Positions 26,211-35,510 of a stretch of DNA of 64,000 nucleotides are shown here, piece by piece (position 1 is the first letter of the stretch; each line of letters opens with the position of its first letter). The stretch comes from Paraburkholderia kururiensis JCM 10599 = LMG 19447. GTDB lineage: Bacteria > Pseudomonadota > Gammaproteobacteria > Burkholderiales > Burkholderiaceae. The stretch lies in the NCBI RefSeq assembly GCF_003986935.1, contig NZ_RJZE01000001.1:1-64000 (forward strand), written 5' to 3'. The position numbers were made by a program, and so were the translations under genes. The notes below the pieces were generated by a model. It ran no database searches. It was not told the DNA's origin and worked only from the letters and a program-made list of their open reading frames with translations.

Positions 26211-27101
26211 TTACCCCTTCGTCCCGCAGGCCTCGTCCTTCGTGTCGAGGACGTGGCCGTTGTTGTACTTCGCGATGATGTTATGGAAGAGCCGCGGATC
26301 CACGGACGAGAAGTACTCGACCGGATTCTTCTCCGAAGGCTGCGCGACCGTGCCGTAGGCGTTCATGTCGAGACGCCCCTGCGCGTGCTTCACCTGCTCC
26401 ACCCACGCGTTGAACTGCTCGGGCGTGGTGGCGAGCGCACGGAACTTCATGTCCGAAAAGCCCTTGCCGCTGAAGTTGGCCGACACGCCCGCGTAGTCGC
26501 CCACCTCGTTGGCCACCAGGTGCAGACGCGTCTGCATGCCCGCCATTGCATAGATCTGGCTGCCCAGCCGCGGGATGAAGAACGAGTTCATCACCGAATC
26601 CGACGTGATGCGGAAATTTACGGGCGTGTTGACGGGGAAGGCCAACTGGTTGATCGAGGCGATGCCCAGATCGGGATAGATGAAGAGCCACTTCCAGTCC
26701 AGCGCGACCACTTCCACGTTGATCGGCTTCACCGACGATTCGAGCGGCCGGTACGGGTCGAGCTCGTGCGTAGTGCGCCACGTGAGCACGCCGAGGAACA
26801 GGATGATGAGCGTGGGCACGGTCCAGATGACGACTTCGATGGCCGTGGAATGCGCCCACTTCGGCGCGTAGGTCGCATTGCGGTTCGACGCGCGGTAGCG
26901 CCATGCGAACAGCAGCGTGAGCAGAATGACCGGCACGACGACGATGAGCATCGTGAACGTGGCCGTGCTGATGAGAGACTTTTCCGCAGCACCTACGCTG
27001 CCTTTGGGATCGAGAACATCGAGGTTGCTGCAGCCGGCAAGGCAGGTGCCCACTCCAATTGCAGCGAAGGTCCACGCCCGCTTCAAGATAGCTCTGGCCA
27101 T
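26211..27101 (-). CDS. cyoA: Cytochrome bo3 quinol oxidase subunit II
   Basis: The 296-residue protein begins with a lipoprotein signal whose lipobox is LAGC (about residues 16-19), followed by two membrane helices and a periplasmic cupredoxin domain. The copper-A ligands of cytochrome c oxidases are absent, as expected for a quinol oxidase. Conserved stretches are VVALDWKWLFIYPDLGIAS, VNTPVNFRITSDSVMNSFF and FSGKGFSDMKF. The start at 27101 gives a proper lipoprotein signal; 26 further upstream in-frame residues are rejected. It is the first gene of the cyoABCD operon. Confidence 0.94.
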   Translation of the reverse strand: MARAILKRAWTFAAIGVGTCLAGCSNLDVLDPKGSVGAAEKSLISTATFTMLIVVVPVILLTLLFAWRYRASNRNATYAPKWAHSTAIEVVIWTVPTLIILFLGVLTWRTTHELDPYRPLESSVKPINVEVVALDWKWLFIYPDLGIASINQLAFPVNTPVNFRITSDSVMNSFFIPRLGSQIYAMAGMQTRLHLVANEVGDYAGVSANFSGKGFSDMKFRALATTPEQFNAWVEQVKHAQGRLDMNAYGTVAQPSEKNPVEYFSSVDPRLFHNIIAKYNNGHVLDTKDEACGTKG

Positions 27102-27245
27102 CGGATATGCCTGGAATTTTGTATGGTCTGATTGGGTGATCTGGTCGGATCGGCGGGAACGACAGCGGGTACGCCACACGTTGCGCGTGCGCGAACGCGC
27201 CCGTGTCGTAAGCGGCGGATTCTATTGAAACGGGCGGGAAATTAC

Positions 27246-27272
27246 CTTGACGTCCAACAAGAAAACGTCAAG
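27246..27272. repeat. Inverted repeat between the cyo operon and the c-di-GMP gene
   Basis: CTTGACGT at 27246-27253 and ACGTCAAG at 27265-27272 form a perfect 8-base stem with an 11-base loop. It lies 56 bases past the stop of the GGDEF-EAL gene and 145 bases before cyoA. It may be a weak terminator for the former or a regulator site for cyoA; no T-run follows. Confidence 0.4.
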
Positions 27273-27327
27273 TCTTGCCGATGACAGCAAACAGTAAGCT
27301 TGTGTCCGGACAAGAAACTGATGGAAT

Positions 27328-29292
27328 TCAGTTCTGCTGTTCAGGAAGCGGCGGCGTACGATCCGCGGCCTTCGCAGCGGCTTGCGGCCCCGCACGCAAG
27401 TCGCGGCTCGCGCGGTGCGGCGGGTTCGCTCTTTCGCGCACGATGTCGGCCGTGAGCACGTCCAGCCGCACGGGCCGGCCGGTGAGATAACCCTGCACGA
27501 GGTCGCAGCCAATGTCGCGCAGCAACGCGAACTGCTCCCACGTCTCCACGCCTTCGGCCACCACTTCGAGGCCGAAGCTGTGCGCCATCGAGATGATGGC
27601 CTCCACGATCTCCCTGCCCTCGCGCGGCAGCCCCTTGACGAAGCTGCGGTCAACTTTGAGCTGATCGATGGGCAGCGTGCGCAGATACGAGAGCGACGAA
27701 TACCCCGTGCCGAAGTCGTCAATCGAAACGCGCACGCCGTTCGACTGGAATTCGCGCAGCAGCCGTACGCTGTCGTCCACGTCGGTCATCAGCATGCTTT
27801 CCGTGAGTTCGAGTTCGAGCAGCGACGAATCCAGTCCGCTTGCCTGCAACGCCGAAAACACGTGCTCCGCGAACTGCGGATGCCTGAACTGCCGTGCCGA
27901 CACGTTCACGGACACTTCGAGCGCAACGCCCGTGTCGCGATTGAGCCGCGCGATGTCGTTGCACGCCGTTTCCAGCACGTGCAGCCCGAGCGTCGCGATC
28001 AGGTCGCTCATCTCCGCTACCGCGATGAATTCGGCCGGCGAGATTTCGCCCTCCTGCGGGTGATGCCAGCGCGCGAGTGCCTCGACGCCCGTCATCGCAC
28101 CGGCGCCGCAGCTGAACTTCGGTTGATAGACCACGTAGAACGCGTCGGTGTTGAGCGCATCGCGCATTTCACGCTCGAGGCGTGCGCGCCGTTTCGCGGC
28201 CTCGGTCATCTCCGGCCGGAACGCAACAGCCTGACCCTTGCCCTGGCTCTTCGCGACGTAAAGCGCCGTGTCCGCGCTGCTCACGAGGTCGGCGAGACGC
28301 TGCGCGTCGTCTGGATAGCGGCTGTAGCCCACGCTCGCGCTCACGTGCAGCTCCACGTCCGCCACGCGAAAAGCGCGCCGCGTGTGTTCGACCACGCGTA
28401 CCGCAAGCGAGGCGCTGCGCTGGGCACTGCCGCGATCCACGGCGAGAATTGCGAACTCGTCGCCGCCGATGCGGCTCACCAGGTCGTGGCGGCCCACCGC
28501 CGCCTTGAGTTCGCGCGCCACCGCAGCGAGCAGTTCGTCGCCTGCGCCGTGCCCCAACGTGTCGTTGACGATCTTGAAGTTGTCGAGATCGACCAGCATC
28601 AGCGTGAGCGGCGTGCGCTGCCGCACCGGCACGCCAAGGCGCGTGCCGAGTTCGTCGTAGAACGCGCGGCGATTGGGCAGATGCGTGAGCGGATCCGTAT
28701 TGGCGAGCCACGCAAGCTGGCTTTCCGCGCTCGACATGCGTTCCTTGAGCCGCCGCATCACGATGCCGGAAGCCGCCACCGATGCGAGGCACACCAGCAC
28801 GAGCAGCGTCACGTAGCTCGCGAAGCGCGAGAGGATCTGCCCCGTGGAGGCCACCAGCACCACGTCGCCGAAGTGTCCGCTGTTGTACGTGATGGGCGCG
28901 CTGACCGTGACCGACCGTAAGCCGAAGGTGCTGCCGTCGCGTTCGGCCGCGATGAAGGGTTGCAGCGTGCGCGGCACCGTCACCTCGGGGCCGTACGAGG
29001 CGAACACGTGCGCGTCCTTGTCGAGAATCGCCACGCTGCGGATGTACGGCAGGATACGCAGCGCGCTCAATGTTTCCTGCGCGGCCTGACGGTCGTTGAA
29101 CATCATCGGCGCGGCCGCGTTCTGTGCGACGATGGCCGCCTGCAGGCGCGCGTTGTCGCGCAGCTCGTGCTCCATCGAGAGGCCATGGTACAACGCAAGC
29201 GCAATCATCGCGATGACGAGCGCCGTGACGACACCGGCGAGTTGCACACGCCAGCTTGAATCCGTGGGACGAACCTCCGGTTGCGTCGTCAC
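27328..29292 (-). CDS. CHASE8-GGDEF-EAL cyclic-di-GMP enzyme (YfiN-like sensor with added EAL)
   Basis: The 654-residue inner-membrane protein has a membrane helix at about 17-36, a periplasmic CHASE8 domain (NAAAPMMFNDRQAAQETL, about 59-75 onward), a second helix near 160-178, then GGDEF and EAL domains. The GGDEF motif is intact at 276-280, but the inhibitory RxxD site is missing because the first position is Gly267. The EAL half keeps Glu404-Ala-Leu, NVSARQF, ELTESM and DDFGTGYSS, so both synthesis and breakdown are possible. The start is a GTG overlapping the yfiR stop. CHASE8 plus an adjacent YfiR strongly suggests periplasmic repression as in YfiBNR. Confidence 0.88.
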   Translation of the reverse strand: MTTQPEVRPTDSSWRVQLAGVVTALVIAMIALALYHGLSMEHELRDNARLQAAIVAQNAAAPMMFNDRQAAQETLSALRILPYIRSVAILDKDAHVFASYGPEVTVPRTLQPFIAAERDGSTFGLRSVTVSAPITYNSGHFGDVVLVASTGQILSRFASYVTLLVLVCLASVAASGIVMRRLKERMSSAESQLAWLANTDPLTHLPNRRAFYDELGTRLGVPVRQRTPLTLMLVDLDNFKIVNDTLGHGAGDELLAAVARELKAAVGRHDLVSRIGGDEFAILAVDRGSAQRSASLAVRVVEHTRRAFRVADVELHVSASVGYSRYPDDAQRLADLVSSADTALYVAKSQGKGQAVAFRPEMTEAAKRRARLEREMRDALNTDAFYVVYQPKFSCGAGAMTGVEALARWHHPQEGEISPAEFIAVAEMSDLIATLGLHVLETACNDIARLNRDTGVALEVSVNVSARQFRHPQFAEHVFSALQASGLDSSLLELELTESMLMTDVDDSVRLLREFQSNGVRVSIDDFGTGYSSLSYLRTLPIDQLKVDRSFVKGLPREGREIVEAIISMAHSFGLEVVAEGVETWEQFALLRDIGCDLVQGYLTGRPVRLDVLTADIVRERANPPHRASRDLRAGPQAAAKAADRTPPLPEQQN

Positions 29293-29822
29293 TGAACGCT
29301 CCTTGCCAGCGAAAGCAGCCTCGAACTCGCCATGAGGTTACGCCGCACAAGCTGGCTGTTGTCGATATCGAACCGCACGTGGTCACCCTCGCGAAACAAC
29401 AGAATGCCGGGGGCCGCCTGCGCCGCGTCTTCGTCGGTGCCGATCACGAGCACCGGCTGGCGCGCGGCGGCGAGCAAACGCAACGCCCGCGTGGCCGCAT
29501 CAGCGCCCGAGACTACCACCACGTTGCAGGTGTTCGCACCGCTCTCGCCAGGCTCGATCACCCGCACCACCCACGTCACACCGTTGGCCGCCCGGCCCGA
29601 GAGTTTCTGCAACGCGGGGGTAATGCTGGCGCCCGCGCCCACGCAGACCACGACGTGCCCATCGGCGAGCGCACCTGGCGGCCACGTCACGAATACCGTG
29701 AAGTTGAAGATGAACGCAGCCTTCAACGCAGCTTCGTCGACCTGGGCGTGGCTCTCCGACCGCCAGAACAACGCGCTCCCGAATACGCAGGCGATCAGCA
29801 GGGCTCGGACAGTCTTGCGCAT
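29289..29822 (-). CDS. yfiR: YfiR-family periplasmic regulator (DUF4154)
   Basis: The 177-residue protein has a signal peptide cleaved near SESHAQ and the YfiR core: LKAAFIFNFTVFVTWPP, a glycine-rich middle, and the C-terminal VRFDIDNSQLVRRNL. Cys60 and Cys99 match the first disulfide of P. aeruginosa YfiR, while the second pair is absent. YfiR holds a CHASE8 diguanylate cyclase inactive in the periplasm. Here it lies between a TonB receptor gene two bases upstream and the cyclase gene, which overlaps its stop, so the three proteins are likely one signalling unit. Confidence 0.85.
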   Translation of the reverse strand: MRKTVRALLIACVFGSALFWRSESHAQVDEAALKAAFIFNFTVFVTWPPGALADGHVVVCVGAGASITPALQKLSGRAANGVTWVVRVIEPGESGANTCNVVVVSGADAATRALRLLAAARQPVLVIGTDEDAAQAAPGILLFREGDHVRFDIDNSQLVRRNLMASSRLLSLARSVQ

Positions 29823-29823
29823 G

Positions 29824-31851
29824 TCACATCCCGTACACCAGCTTGAACAGGAACGTGCGGCTTTCCTGCGCGATGGCCTGCTGCGTGAACGCCGGTCCGG
29901 CCGGATCCGCGTAGCGTTTGTCCGTCACGTTATAGACGGAAAACGACACCGTGCTGTGCGGCACGAGCTTCGACGAGCCGATCGTGACGTTGCCGATGCA
30001 ATAGCCGCCCGTGCGGCTCGCCTGCGTGAGACGCGACGCGCTGCAGAGCGCCTCCACGCCCACACGTACCCGGTCGCTCGCCAGCGGCACGACGATATTG
30101 AGCTTGCCGAGATGGCGCGGCGAATTCTGCAGCACGCTTTCCGTGGCCTCGTCACGCGCGAGTTGCCACGAATAGCTCGTACGCACGCGAATGCCGCCCG
30201 CGGTCTGCTGCTCGTAGCTGAGTTCCGCTCCGTTCGCCTCCACGTGATTCAGATTGCGAAAGACGAGCAGACCCGTGCCCGCATCCGTGGTTTGCGAAAT
30301 CAGGTCGGCAATGTCGTAGTGAAAGAGCGAAAGCGTGGCCCGCGCCGACGATCCCAGGTCGCGCGAATAGACAAGCTCCGTGGTCGTGATGTGCTCGGGT
30401 TTCAGCGACGGATTCGCGAGCTGCCCGCCGTCGCCGGACGTGGCGTAGTAGAGCTCGTAAGCATTCGGCGCACGGTAGGCACGACCATAAATGGCCTTGA
30501 ACGTATCGCGGTTGGTGGGCTTGTAGATGAGCGCAATACGTGGGCTCAGGTTGCCTTTCGCTATCGTTTCGTAGTCGTAGCGCAAGCCCGCATTGAGTTC
30601 GAAACCCGCGGGCAACTGCACTTCGTCTTCCACGTAAGTCCCGGCGCGGTTGCTCGAACGGTGATCGTCGAGCACCTGCTGGTACGGGTTCACGTCGAAG
30701 TTGTACTGGTCCTGCCGCGCGTTGCGGCGAAAGTCCGCGCCGAACACGATCTTGTTGCGCGCAATCGTCGTGACGACCGTATGAACGTCGGTGCCGTACC
30801 AGAGAGCGTGATCGCCGTCGATGTTCAGTTCCGGCGGGGCGCCCATCACGTACACGGGGCTGCGGTAGTCGTAACGTCCCCAGTACGCCGACGCGTTCAA
30901 CTCCACGCCTGTCGCAAGCGGATGATGCCAGGCCGCGTTGACGAAGCTCTGCGTGTCCGTGAGGCTGTACGGCGCGTTGAATTGCGCGCCGAACGGCGCA
31001 TCGGGCACGCCCTTCGTGCGGTTGCTGTGTGCGATCTCCAGCGAGAACTCGCGATACGCAAACTTCGCGAGAAACTGCTGCGCGCGGTCGTAGTCGAGTC
31101 CCACTGCCACGCCGTGGTTCTGGTCGGGCGTGTCGAACTCGGGGTAGTAGAGGCTTTGGCCATTGCGGTCGTAGGCGCTCGCCGACAGCACAATGTCCGC
31201 GCCGTTCGCGCCATGCCAGCCCCAGGTCGCGCGTCCGCGCTTTTCGCCGAAACTGCCGGCTGAGGCGGCCACCTGCGTGCCGTTGATGTCACTGCCCTTC
31301 TTCGTGATGACGTTGACCACGCCGAAGAACGCGTTCGATCCGTACACGGCAGAGCCTGGGCCCGGCACGTACTCGATGCGCTCCACGAGGTCCATGTCGA
31401 TCAGGAACTCGGTGCCGATGGGCGCTTCGTCGTAGACAGCGTCGTTGACCTGATAGCCGTCTATCAGCACGAGAAAGCGGCTGTCGTAGTCGCCAGGCCG
31501 CAAGAAGCCACGTGCACCGAGATACGCGTAGTTGCGGTCGTAGCTCACGTAAAGGCCCGGCAGCGACGCCAGCGCATCGCCCAGCGTGCGCCACCCGAAG
31601 TCGCGGATGTCGGCTGCGGTGAGCACCACGGCCGCGGCGGGCGCATCGCTCACTCGCTGTTCGAACTTCGATGCCGACGTCACCGTCATCTGCATCAACG
31701 CTTCGAGCGGCATCGTGGCAAGCACGGCCGAAGCGTCGCCGGACGGAGGAGTCGCCGACTCCTCCGCCCTGCTGTCATTCACCAGGAAGATGTGTGTAGC
31801 GCAACATACCGCGGCGATGACTATGCGGAGTTTTGTGGAATCGTGGGGCAT
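29824..31851 (-). CDS. TonB-dependent outer-membrane receptor
   Basis: The 675-residue protein has a signal peptide (hydrophobic core at about 10-24, ending NDSRAEE), a plug domain at about 55-170 with VLIDGYQVND, IEYVPGPGSAVYGSNAFFGVVN typical of plugs, and a barrel to the C-terminus. There is no STN signalling extension. The barrel ends LFKLVYGM, without the usual terminal aromatic. It is the first gene of an operon with yfiR and the CHASE8 cyclase. The position suggests that receptor occupancy, or the imported ligand, feeds the c-di-GMP switch. The ligand is not identifiable. Confidence 0.87.
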   Translation of the reverse strand: MPHDSTKLRIVIAAVCCATHIFLVNDSRAEESATPPSGDASAVLATMPLEALMQMTVTSASKFEQRVSDAPAAAVVLTAADIRDFGWRTLGDALASLPGLYVSYDRNYAYLGARGFLRPGDYDSRFLVLIDGYQVNDAVYDEAPIGTEFLIDMDLVERIEYVPGPGSAVYGSNAFFGVVNVITKKGSDINGTQVAASAGSFGEKRGRATWGWHGANGADIVLSASAYDRNGQSLYYPEFDTPDQNHGVAVGLDYDRAQQFLAKFAYREFSLEIAHSNRTKGVPDAPFGAQFNAPYSLTDTQSFVNAAWHHPLATGVELNASAYWGRYDYRSPVYVMGAPPELNIDGDHALWYGTDVHTVVTTIARNKIVFGADFRRNARQDQYNFDVNPYQQVLDDHRSSNRAGTYVEDEVQLPAGFELNAGLRYDYETIAKGNLSPRIALIYKPTNRDTFKAIYGRAYRAPNAYELYYATSGDGGQLANPSLKPEHITTTELVYSRDLGSSARATLSLFHYDIADLISQTTDAGTGLLVFRNLNHVEANGAELSYEQQTAGGIRVRTSYSWQLARDEATESVLQNSPRHLGKLNIVVPLASDRVRVGVEALCSASRLTQASRTGGYCIGNVTIGSSKLVPHSTVSFSVYNVTDKRYADPAGPAFTQQAIAQESRTFLFKLVYGM

Positions 31852-31880
31852 CGCCTGGGATTACGGAAGGTTGTTCTGTC

Positions 31881-31901
31881 TCTGTCCGGGATATCGACAG
31901 A
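31881..31901. promoter_or_regulatory. Inverted repeat before the TonB receptor gene
   Basis: TCTGTC and GACAGA flank nine bases, centred 40 bases upstream of the receptor start. The 231-base divergent region also serves the LysR gene on the other side. This is a candidate regulator site only. Confidence 0.3.
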
Positions 31902-32082
31902 AACAGCCGCAAACTTGAGGAGATGCCGCCATTACGCCACTCGAACGCCGCTCAAACCCGGGGCATCCCGCATTTGAGCGCCTCGCAGTTCCGGCCCCGT
32001 ACAATGTGCGCGTCCGTCCACCGCACGGCATGCAAGGCGGACCACACAATCACGCACCCCGTCACCGTCGAGGAGCCTCTGC

Positions 32083-33009
32083 ATGGATCGTCTCCAGGCA
32101 ATGGAAATTTTTACCCGCGTCGTCGAATCCAAAAGCTTTTCGAAGGCCGCCGATATGCTGGACCTGCCGCGCGGCACCGTGAGCAATCTGATCCGCTCGC
32201 TCGAAGAACACGTGGGCGTGCGCCTGCTCAATCGCACCACGCGTTCGGTGAACGTGACCGAAGACGGCGCGCTCTACTACGAACGCTGCGTGCGCATTCT
32301 CGCGGAGATATCGGACGCCGAATCGTCGCTCTCGAACAAACGGTCCAGCCCCACGGGCACCGTGCGCGTGGACACCTCGGGCACCATCGCGCGCACCTTG
32401 CTGATTCCCGCGCTAGGGCAGTTTTACCGCGCGTATCCGCACATCAACGTGCGCCTCGGGCTCTCGGACCGCAACATCGACATGATCCAGGACGGTGTGG
32501 ACTGCGTGATCCGCATGGGCTCGCTCGAAGAGTCGAGCCTCGTGGCGCGGCGCATCGGCAATGCGCGCATGGTGGTGTGCGCGTCGCCCGCCTATCTCGA
32601 GGAATACGGCACGCCCGCTACGCTCGAAGACCTCGCGCAACATCGTGCGGTGAACTACGTATCGTCCAGCACGGGCCGCACGTTTCCCTTCGAATTCCTG
32701 AAGAACCCGAAGGACCTGAATGCCCCTGAGACCATCACCGTGCAGATGGAAAGCCTGCTCGCCGTGAACGACGGCTCTGCATATATCGCCGCGGGCGTGG
32801 AAGGCTACGGCATCATCCAGCCCTCGCGCTTCATGGTGACGGAACTACTCGCGCAAGGGCATCTTCGGGAAATACTGACCGATTACCGTTGTCCCTCCAC
32901 GCCGCTTTCCATTCTTTACCCGCATCGGCAGAACCTCAATTCGCGCATTCGTGCCTTCACCGAATGGGTGACCGACCTCGCCCACGCGCACCCCGACCTG
33001 CGTACCTGA
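32083..33009 (+). CDS. LysR-family transcriptional regulator
   Basis: The 308-residue protein has the N-terminal LysR helix-turn-helix (MEIFTRVVESKSFSKAADML, then LPRGTVSNLIRSLEEHVGVRL) and the two-lobed effector domain (about residues 92-300). It resembles the CrgA/DsdC-like group common in Burkholderia. It lies divergent from the TonB receptor operon and upstream of the GH3 gene on the same strand, so either could be a target. The inducer is unknown. Confidence 0.85.
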   Translation: MDRLQAMEIFTRVVESKSFSKAADMLDLPRGTVSNLIRSLEEHVGVRLLNRTTRSVNVTEDGALYYERCVRILAEISDAESSLSNKRSSPTGTVRVDTSGTIARTLLIPALGQFYRAYPHINVRLGLSDRNIDMIQDGVDCVIRMGSLEESSLVARRIGNARMVVCASPAYLEEYGTPATLEDLAQHRAVNYVSSSTGRTFPFEFLKNPKDLNAPETITVQMESLLAVNDGSAYIAAGVEGYGIIQPSRFMVTELLAQGHLREILTDYRCPSTPLSILYPHRQNLNSRIRAFTEWVTDLAHAHPDLRT

Positions 33010-33271
33010 AGCGCCGGGTAAACCCCGACCACGTAGTGAGCCTGTAGTGAGCTTACTTCCATACCATGAGTAAACACGGAGTTTGGCTACATGAAATACC
33101 GTAGCCACATCGCCGGCCGCCACGGGCCGCACGCATAAAAGCGCTGCGGCACTGTCGCGATTCACGGGGCATCAACGTCGCCGGTACTGTCTCGCGTCTC
33201 GAAAAGTTGTCCGGATACGAGCCGGATCGGTGTGATCGGTACCACCGTAGTTCACACTCATGGAGAGAGAC

Positions 33272-35488
33272 ATGCAGGTCAAACGTTGGCCAATGGCGCT
33301 GCTGTTGGCGATGGCGACCGCTGGCGCCCACGCGGGCCAGAACGACTTCGACATCGCAACGAATCCGTTCACCGCATCGTTTCCCGCAGCAATCGCCGAC
33401 AACGGCGCGCACTGGCGCGCCGAAGTTCTGCTGAAGCAGTTGACGCTCGACGAAAAGCTTCAGCTCATTCACTCCGAATATCAGATGAGCGACGTGCCGA
33501 ATGGCGGCGCGGGCTTCATCCAGGGCGTGCCGCGCCTCGGCATTCCTGACCTCAACATGGTCGATTCGGCCACGGGTTCCGGCAGCACGCAGCTACCCAG
33601 CACCACGTTCCCCGCCACCATCGCATTAGCGGCAAGCTGGGACCGTCACCTTGCCTACGCCTTCGGCGCGCAGATCGCGAAACAGCTGCGCGCGCAGGGC
33701 TTCGGCATGGGTCTGGGCGGCGGCACCAACCTCGCCCGCGAGGCGCGCGGCGGCCGCATGTTCGAGTACCTCGGCGAAGACCCCGTGCTCGCAGGCGAAA
33801 TGCTCGCGTCACGCACCATCGCCACGCAGAACAGCAAGGTGATCGCCACGATCAAGCACTACGTGGGCAACGAGCAGGAACACAACCGCATGGGCGGCAA
33901 CGACACGATCGACGAGCGCACGCTGCGCGAACTCTATCTGCTGCCGTTCGAAATCGCGGCGCGCGCAGGGCGTCCCGGCAACGTGATGTGCAGCTACAAC
34001 CGCATCAACGGCACCTATGCCTGCGAGAACCCGCACGTGCTCACCGACGTGCTGAAGAACGAGTGGGGCTTCCAGGGCCAGGTGCAGTCCGACTGGGGTG
34101 CGGCGCACAGCACGGCGCCCGCCATCAACGCGGGTCTGGATGAAGAAGAGGACGTGGGGCCGACGGTCTACCTCACGCCCGCGCTCGTTCGCCAGGCGCT
34201 GCAGAGCCATCAGATCACCGAGGCGCGTCTCGACGACATGGTTCGCCGCAAGCTCTACGTGATGATCCGCACCGGCATCATGGACGATCCGCCCAAGGCC
34301 GGCGGCGCAATCGACTTCCCCGCAGCCACGGCGTTCACCCAGGCGGCCGAGGAACAGTCGATGGTGCTGCTCAAGAACGACAACGCGCAGTTGCCGCTCG
34401 CGGCGGCAAGCCTCAAGCGCGTTGCGGTGATTGGCGGCCATGCGGACGCAGCGGTTATCACGGGCGGCGGTTCCGGCGATACGCGGCATCCGGTGACGGG
34501 CGCGTTCGCAGGCTGCGGCGGGCTCACGTTCGGTACGTCGACAGGCTGCAACTGGTGGCCCAACCCATGGATCACGCTCAACGTGCCGATCGTGAAGGCG
34601 ATCCAGCAGCTCGCGCCCACGGCGCAGGTCAGCTTCGCCGGCAACAGCGATCAGCAGTCGCCGTTCCGCGCCTATACGCAGCAGGAAATCGATCAGGCCA
34701 CGGCACTGGCGGCGCAGTCCGACGTCGCGATCGTCGTCGTCACGCAGCCCTCGGGTGAGGACTTCGGCGAACTGCAGAGCCTCGCGCTCAGCAATCCGTC
34801 GAACCAGGACCAGCTCGTGGAAGCGGTGGCGAAGGCGAACCCGCACACCATCGTCGTGATCGAGAGCGGCAACCCGGTGCTCATGCCGTGGAAGGACCAG
34901 GTGCAGGCCATCGTCGAAGCCTGGTATCCGGGTGAAGGTGGCGGTCAGGCCATTGCGAACGTGCTGTTCGGCAAGGTGAATCCGTCGGGCAAGCTGCCCG
35001 TCACGTTCCCCGTGCGCGATCAGGACACGCCGACGTGGGGCCAGGACGGCACGTTCCCGAATGACCCGGTCTACGCCGAGAAGCTCGACATGGGCTACCG
35101 CTGGTACGACGCGAAGAACATCGCCCCGCTCTTCGAGTTCGGCTATGGCCTCTCGTACACGCACTTCTCGTACTCGGGCCTCTCGGTGCGCAAGGCGCCT
35201 GACCATACGCTCATTGCGAGCTTCACCGTGAAGAACGACGGCCACATGGCGGGCGCGGAAGTGCCGCAGGTGTATCTGGGCGTCAACTACAACGGCGAGC
35301 CGCCCAGGCGCCTCGTAGGCTGGCACAAGGTCTATCTGAACCCGGGTGAAGCACGTCAGGTGAACGTCGTGATTCCGGAACGCTTCCAGAGCATCTGGGA
35401 CACGTCCAGCAACAAGTGGAAGTACGTGCCGGGCAGCGCCGTGTACGTGGGTGCCTCGTCGCGCGACATCCGCTTGCAGAGCCGGTAA
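33272..35488 (+). CDS. Secreted beta-glucosidase-type glycosidase, family GH3
   Basis: The 738-residue enzyme has a signal peptide (MQVKRWPMALLLAMATAGAHA). An N-terminal GH3 barrel contains IKHYVGNEQE near 194-203 and the nucleophile Asp274 in QVQSDWGAAHS. The second GH3 domain contains VVTQPSGEDFGE, and a C-terminal fibronectin III-like domain (VPQVYLGVNYNGEPPRRLVGW) follows. ATG at 33272 is preferred to 33260 because GGAGAGA stands just ahead. It hydrolyses beta-linked glucosides or xylosides outside the cytoplasm. It converges on the LysR gene to its right. Confidence 0.88.
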   Translation: MQVKRWPMALLLAMATAGAHAGQNDFDIATNPFTASFPAAIADNGAHWRAEVLLKQLTLDEKLQLIHSEYQMSDVPNGGAGFIQGVPRLGIPDLNMVDSATGSGSTQLPSTTFPATIALAASWDRHLAYAFGAQIAKQLRAQGFGMGLGGGTNLAREARGGRMFEYLGEDPVLAGEMLASRTIATQNSKVIATIKHYVGNEQEHNRMGGNDTIDERTLRELYLLPFEIAARAGRPGNVMCSYNRINGTYACENPHVLTDVLKNEWGFQGQVQSDWGAAHSTAPAINAGLDEEEDVGPTVYLTPALVRQALQSHQITEARLDDMVRRKLYVMIRTGIMDDPPKAGGAIDFPAATAFTQAAEEQSMVLLKNDNAQLPLAAASLKRVAVIGGHADAAVITGGGSGDTRHPVTGAFAGCGGLTFGTSTGCNWWPNPWITLNVPIVKAIQQLAPTAQVSFAGNSDQQSPFRAYTQQEIDQATALAAQSDVAIVVVTQPSGEDFGELQSLALSNPSNQDQLVEAVAKANPHTIVVIESGNPVLMPWKDQVQAIVEAWYPGEGGGQAIANVLFGKVNPSGKLPVTFPVRDQDTPTWGQDGTFPNDPVYAEKLDMGYRWYDAKNIAPLFEFGYGLSYTHFSYSGLSVRKAPDHTLIASFTVKNDGHMAGAEVPQVYLGVNYNGEPPRRLVGWHKVYLNPGEARQVNVVIPERFQSIWDTSSNKWKYVPGSAVYVGASSRDIRLQSR

Positions 35489-35510
35489 GCGAAAGGCAAT
35501 AACGCGGCGG

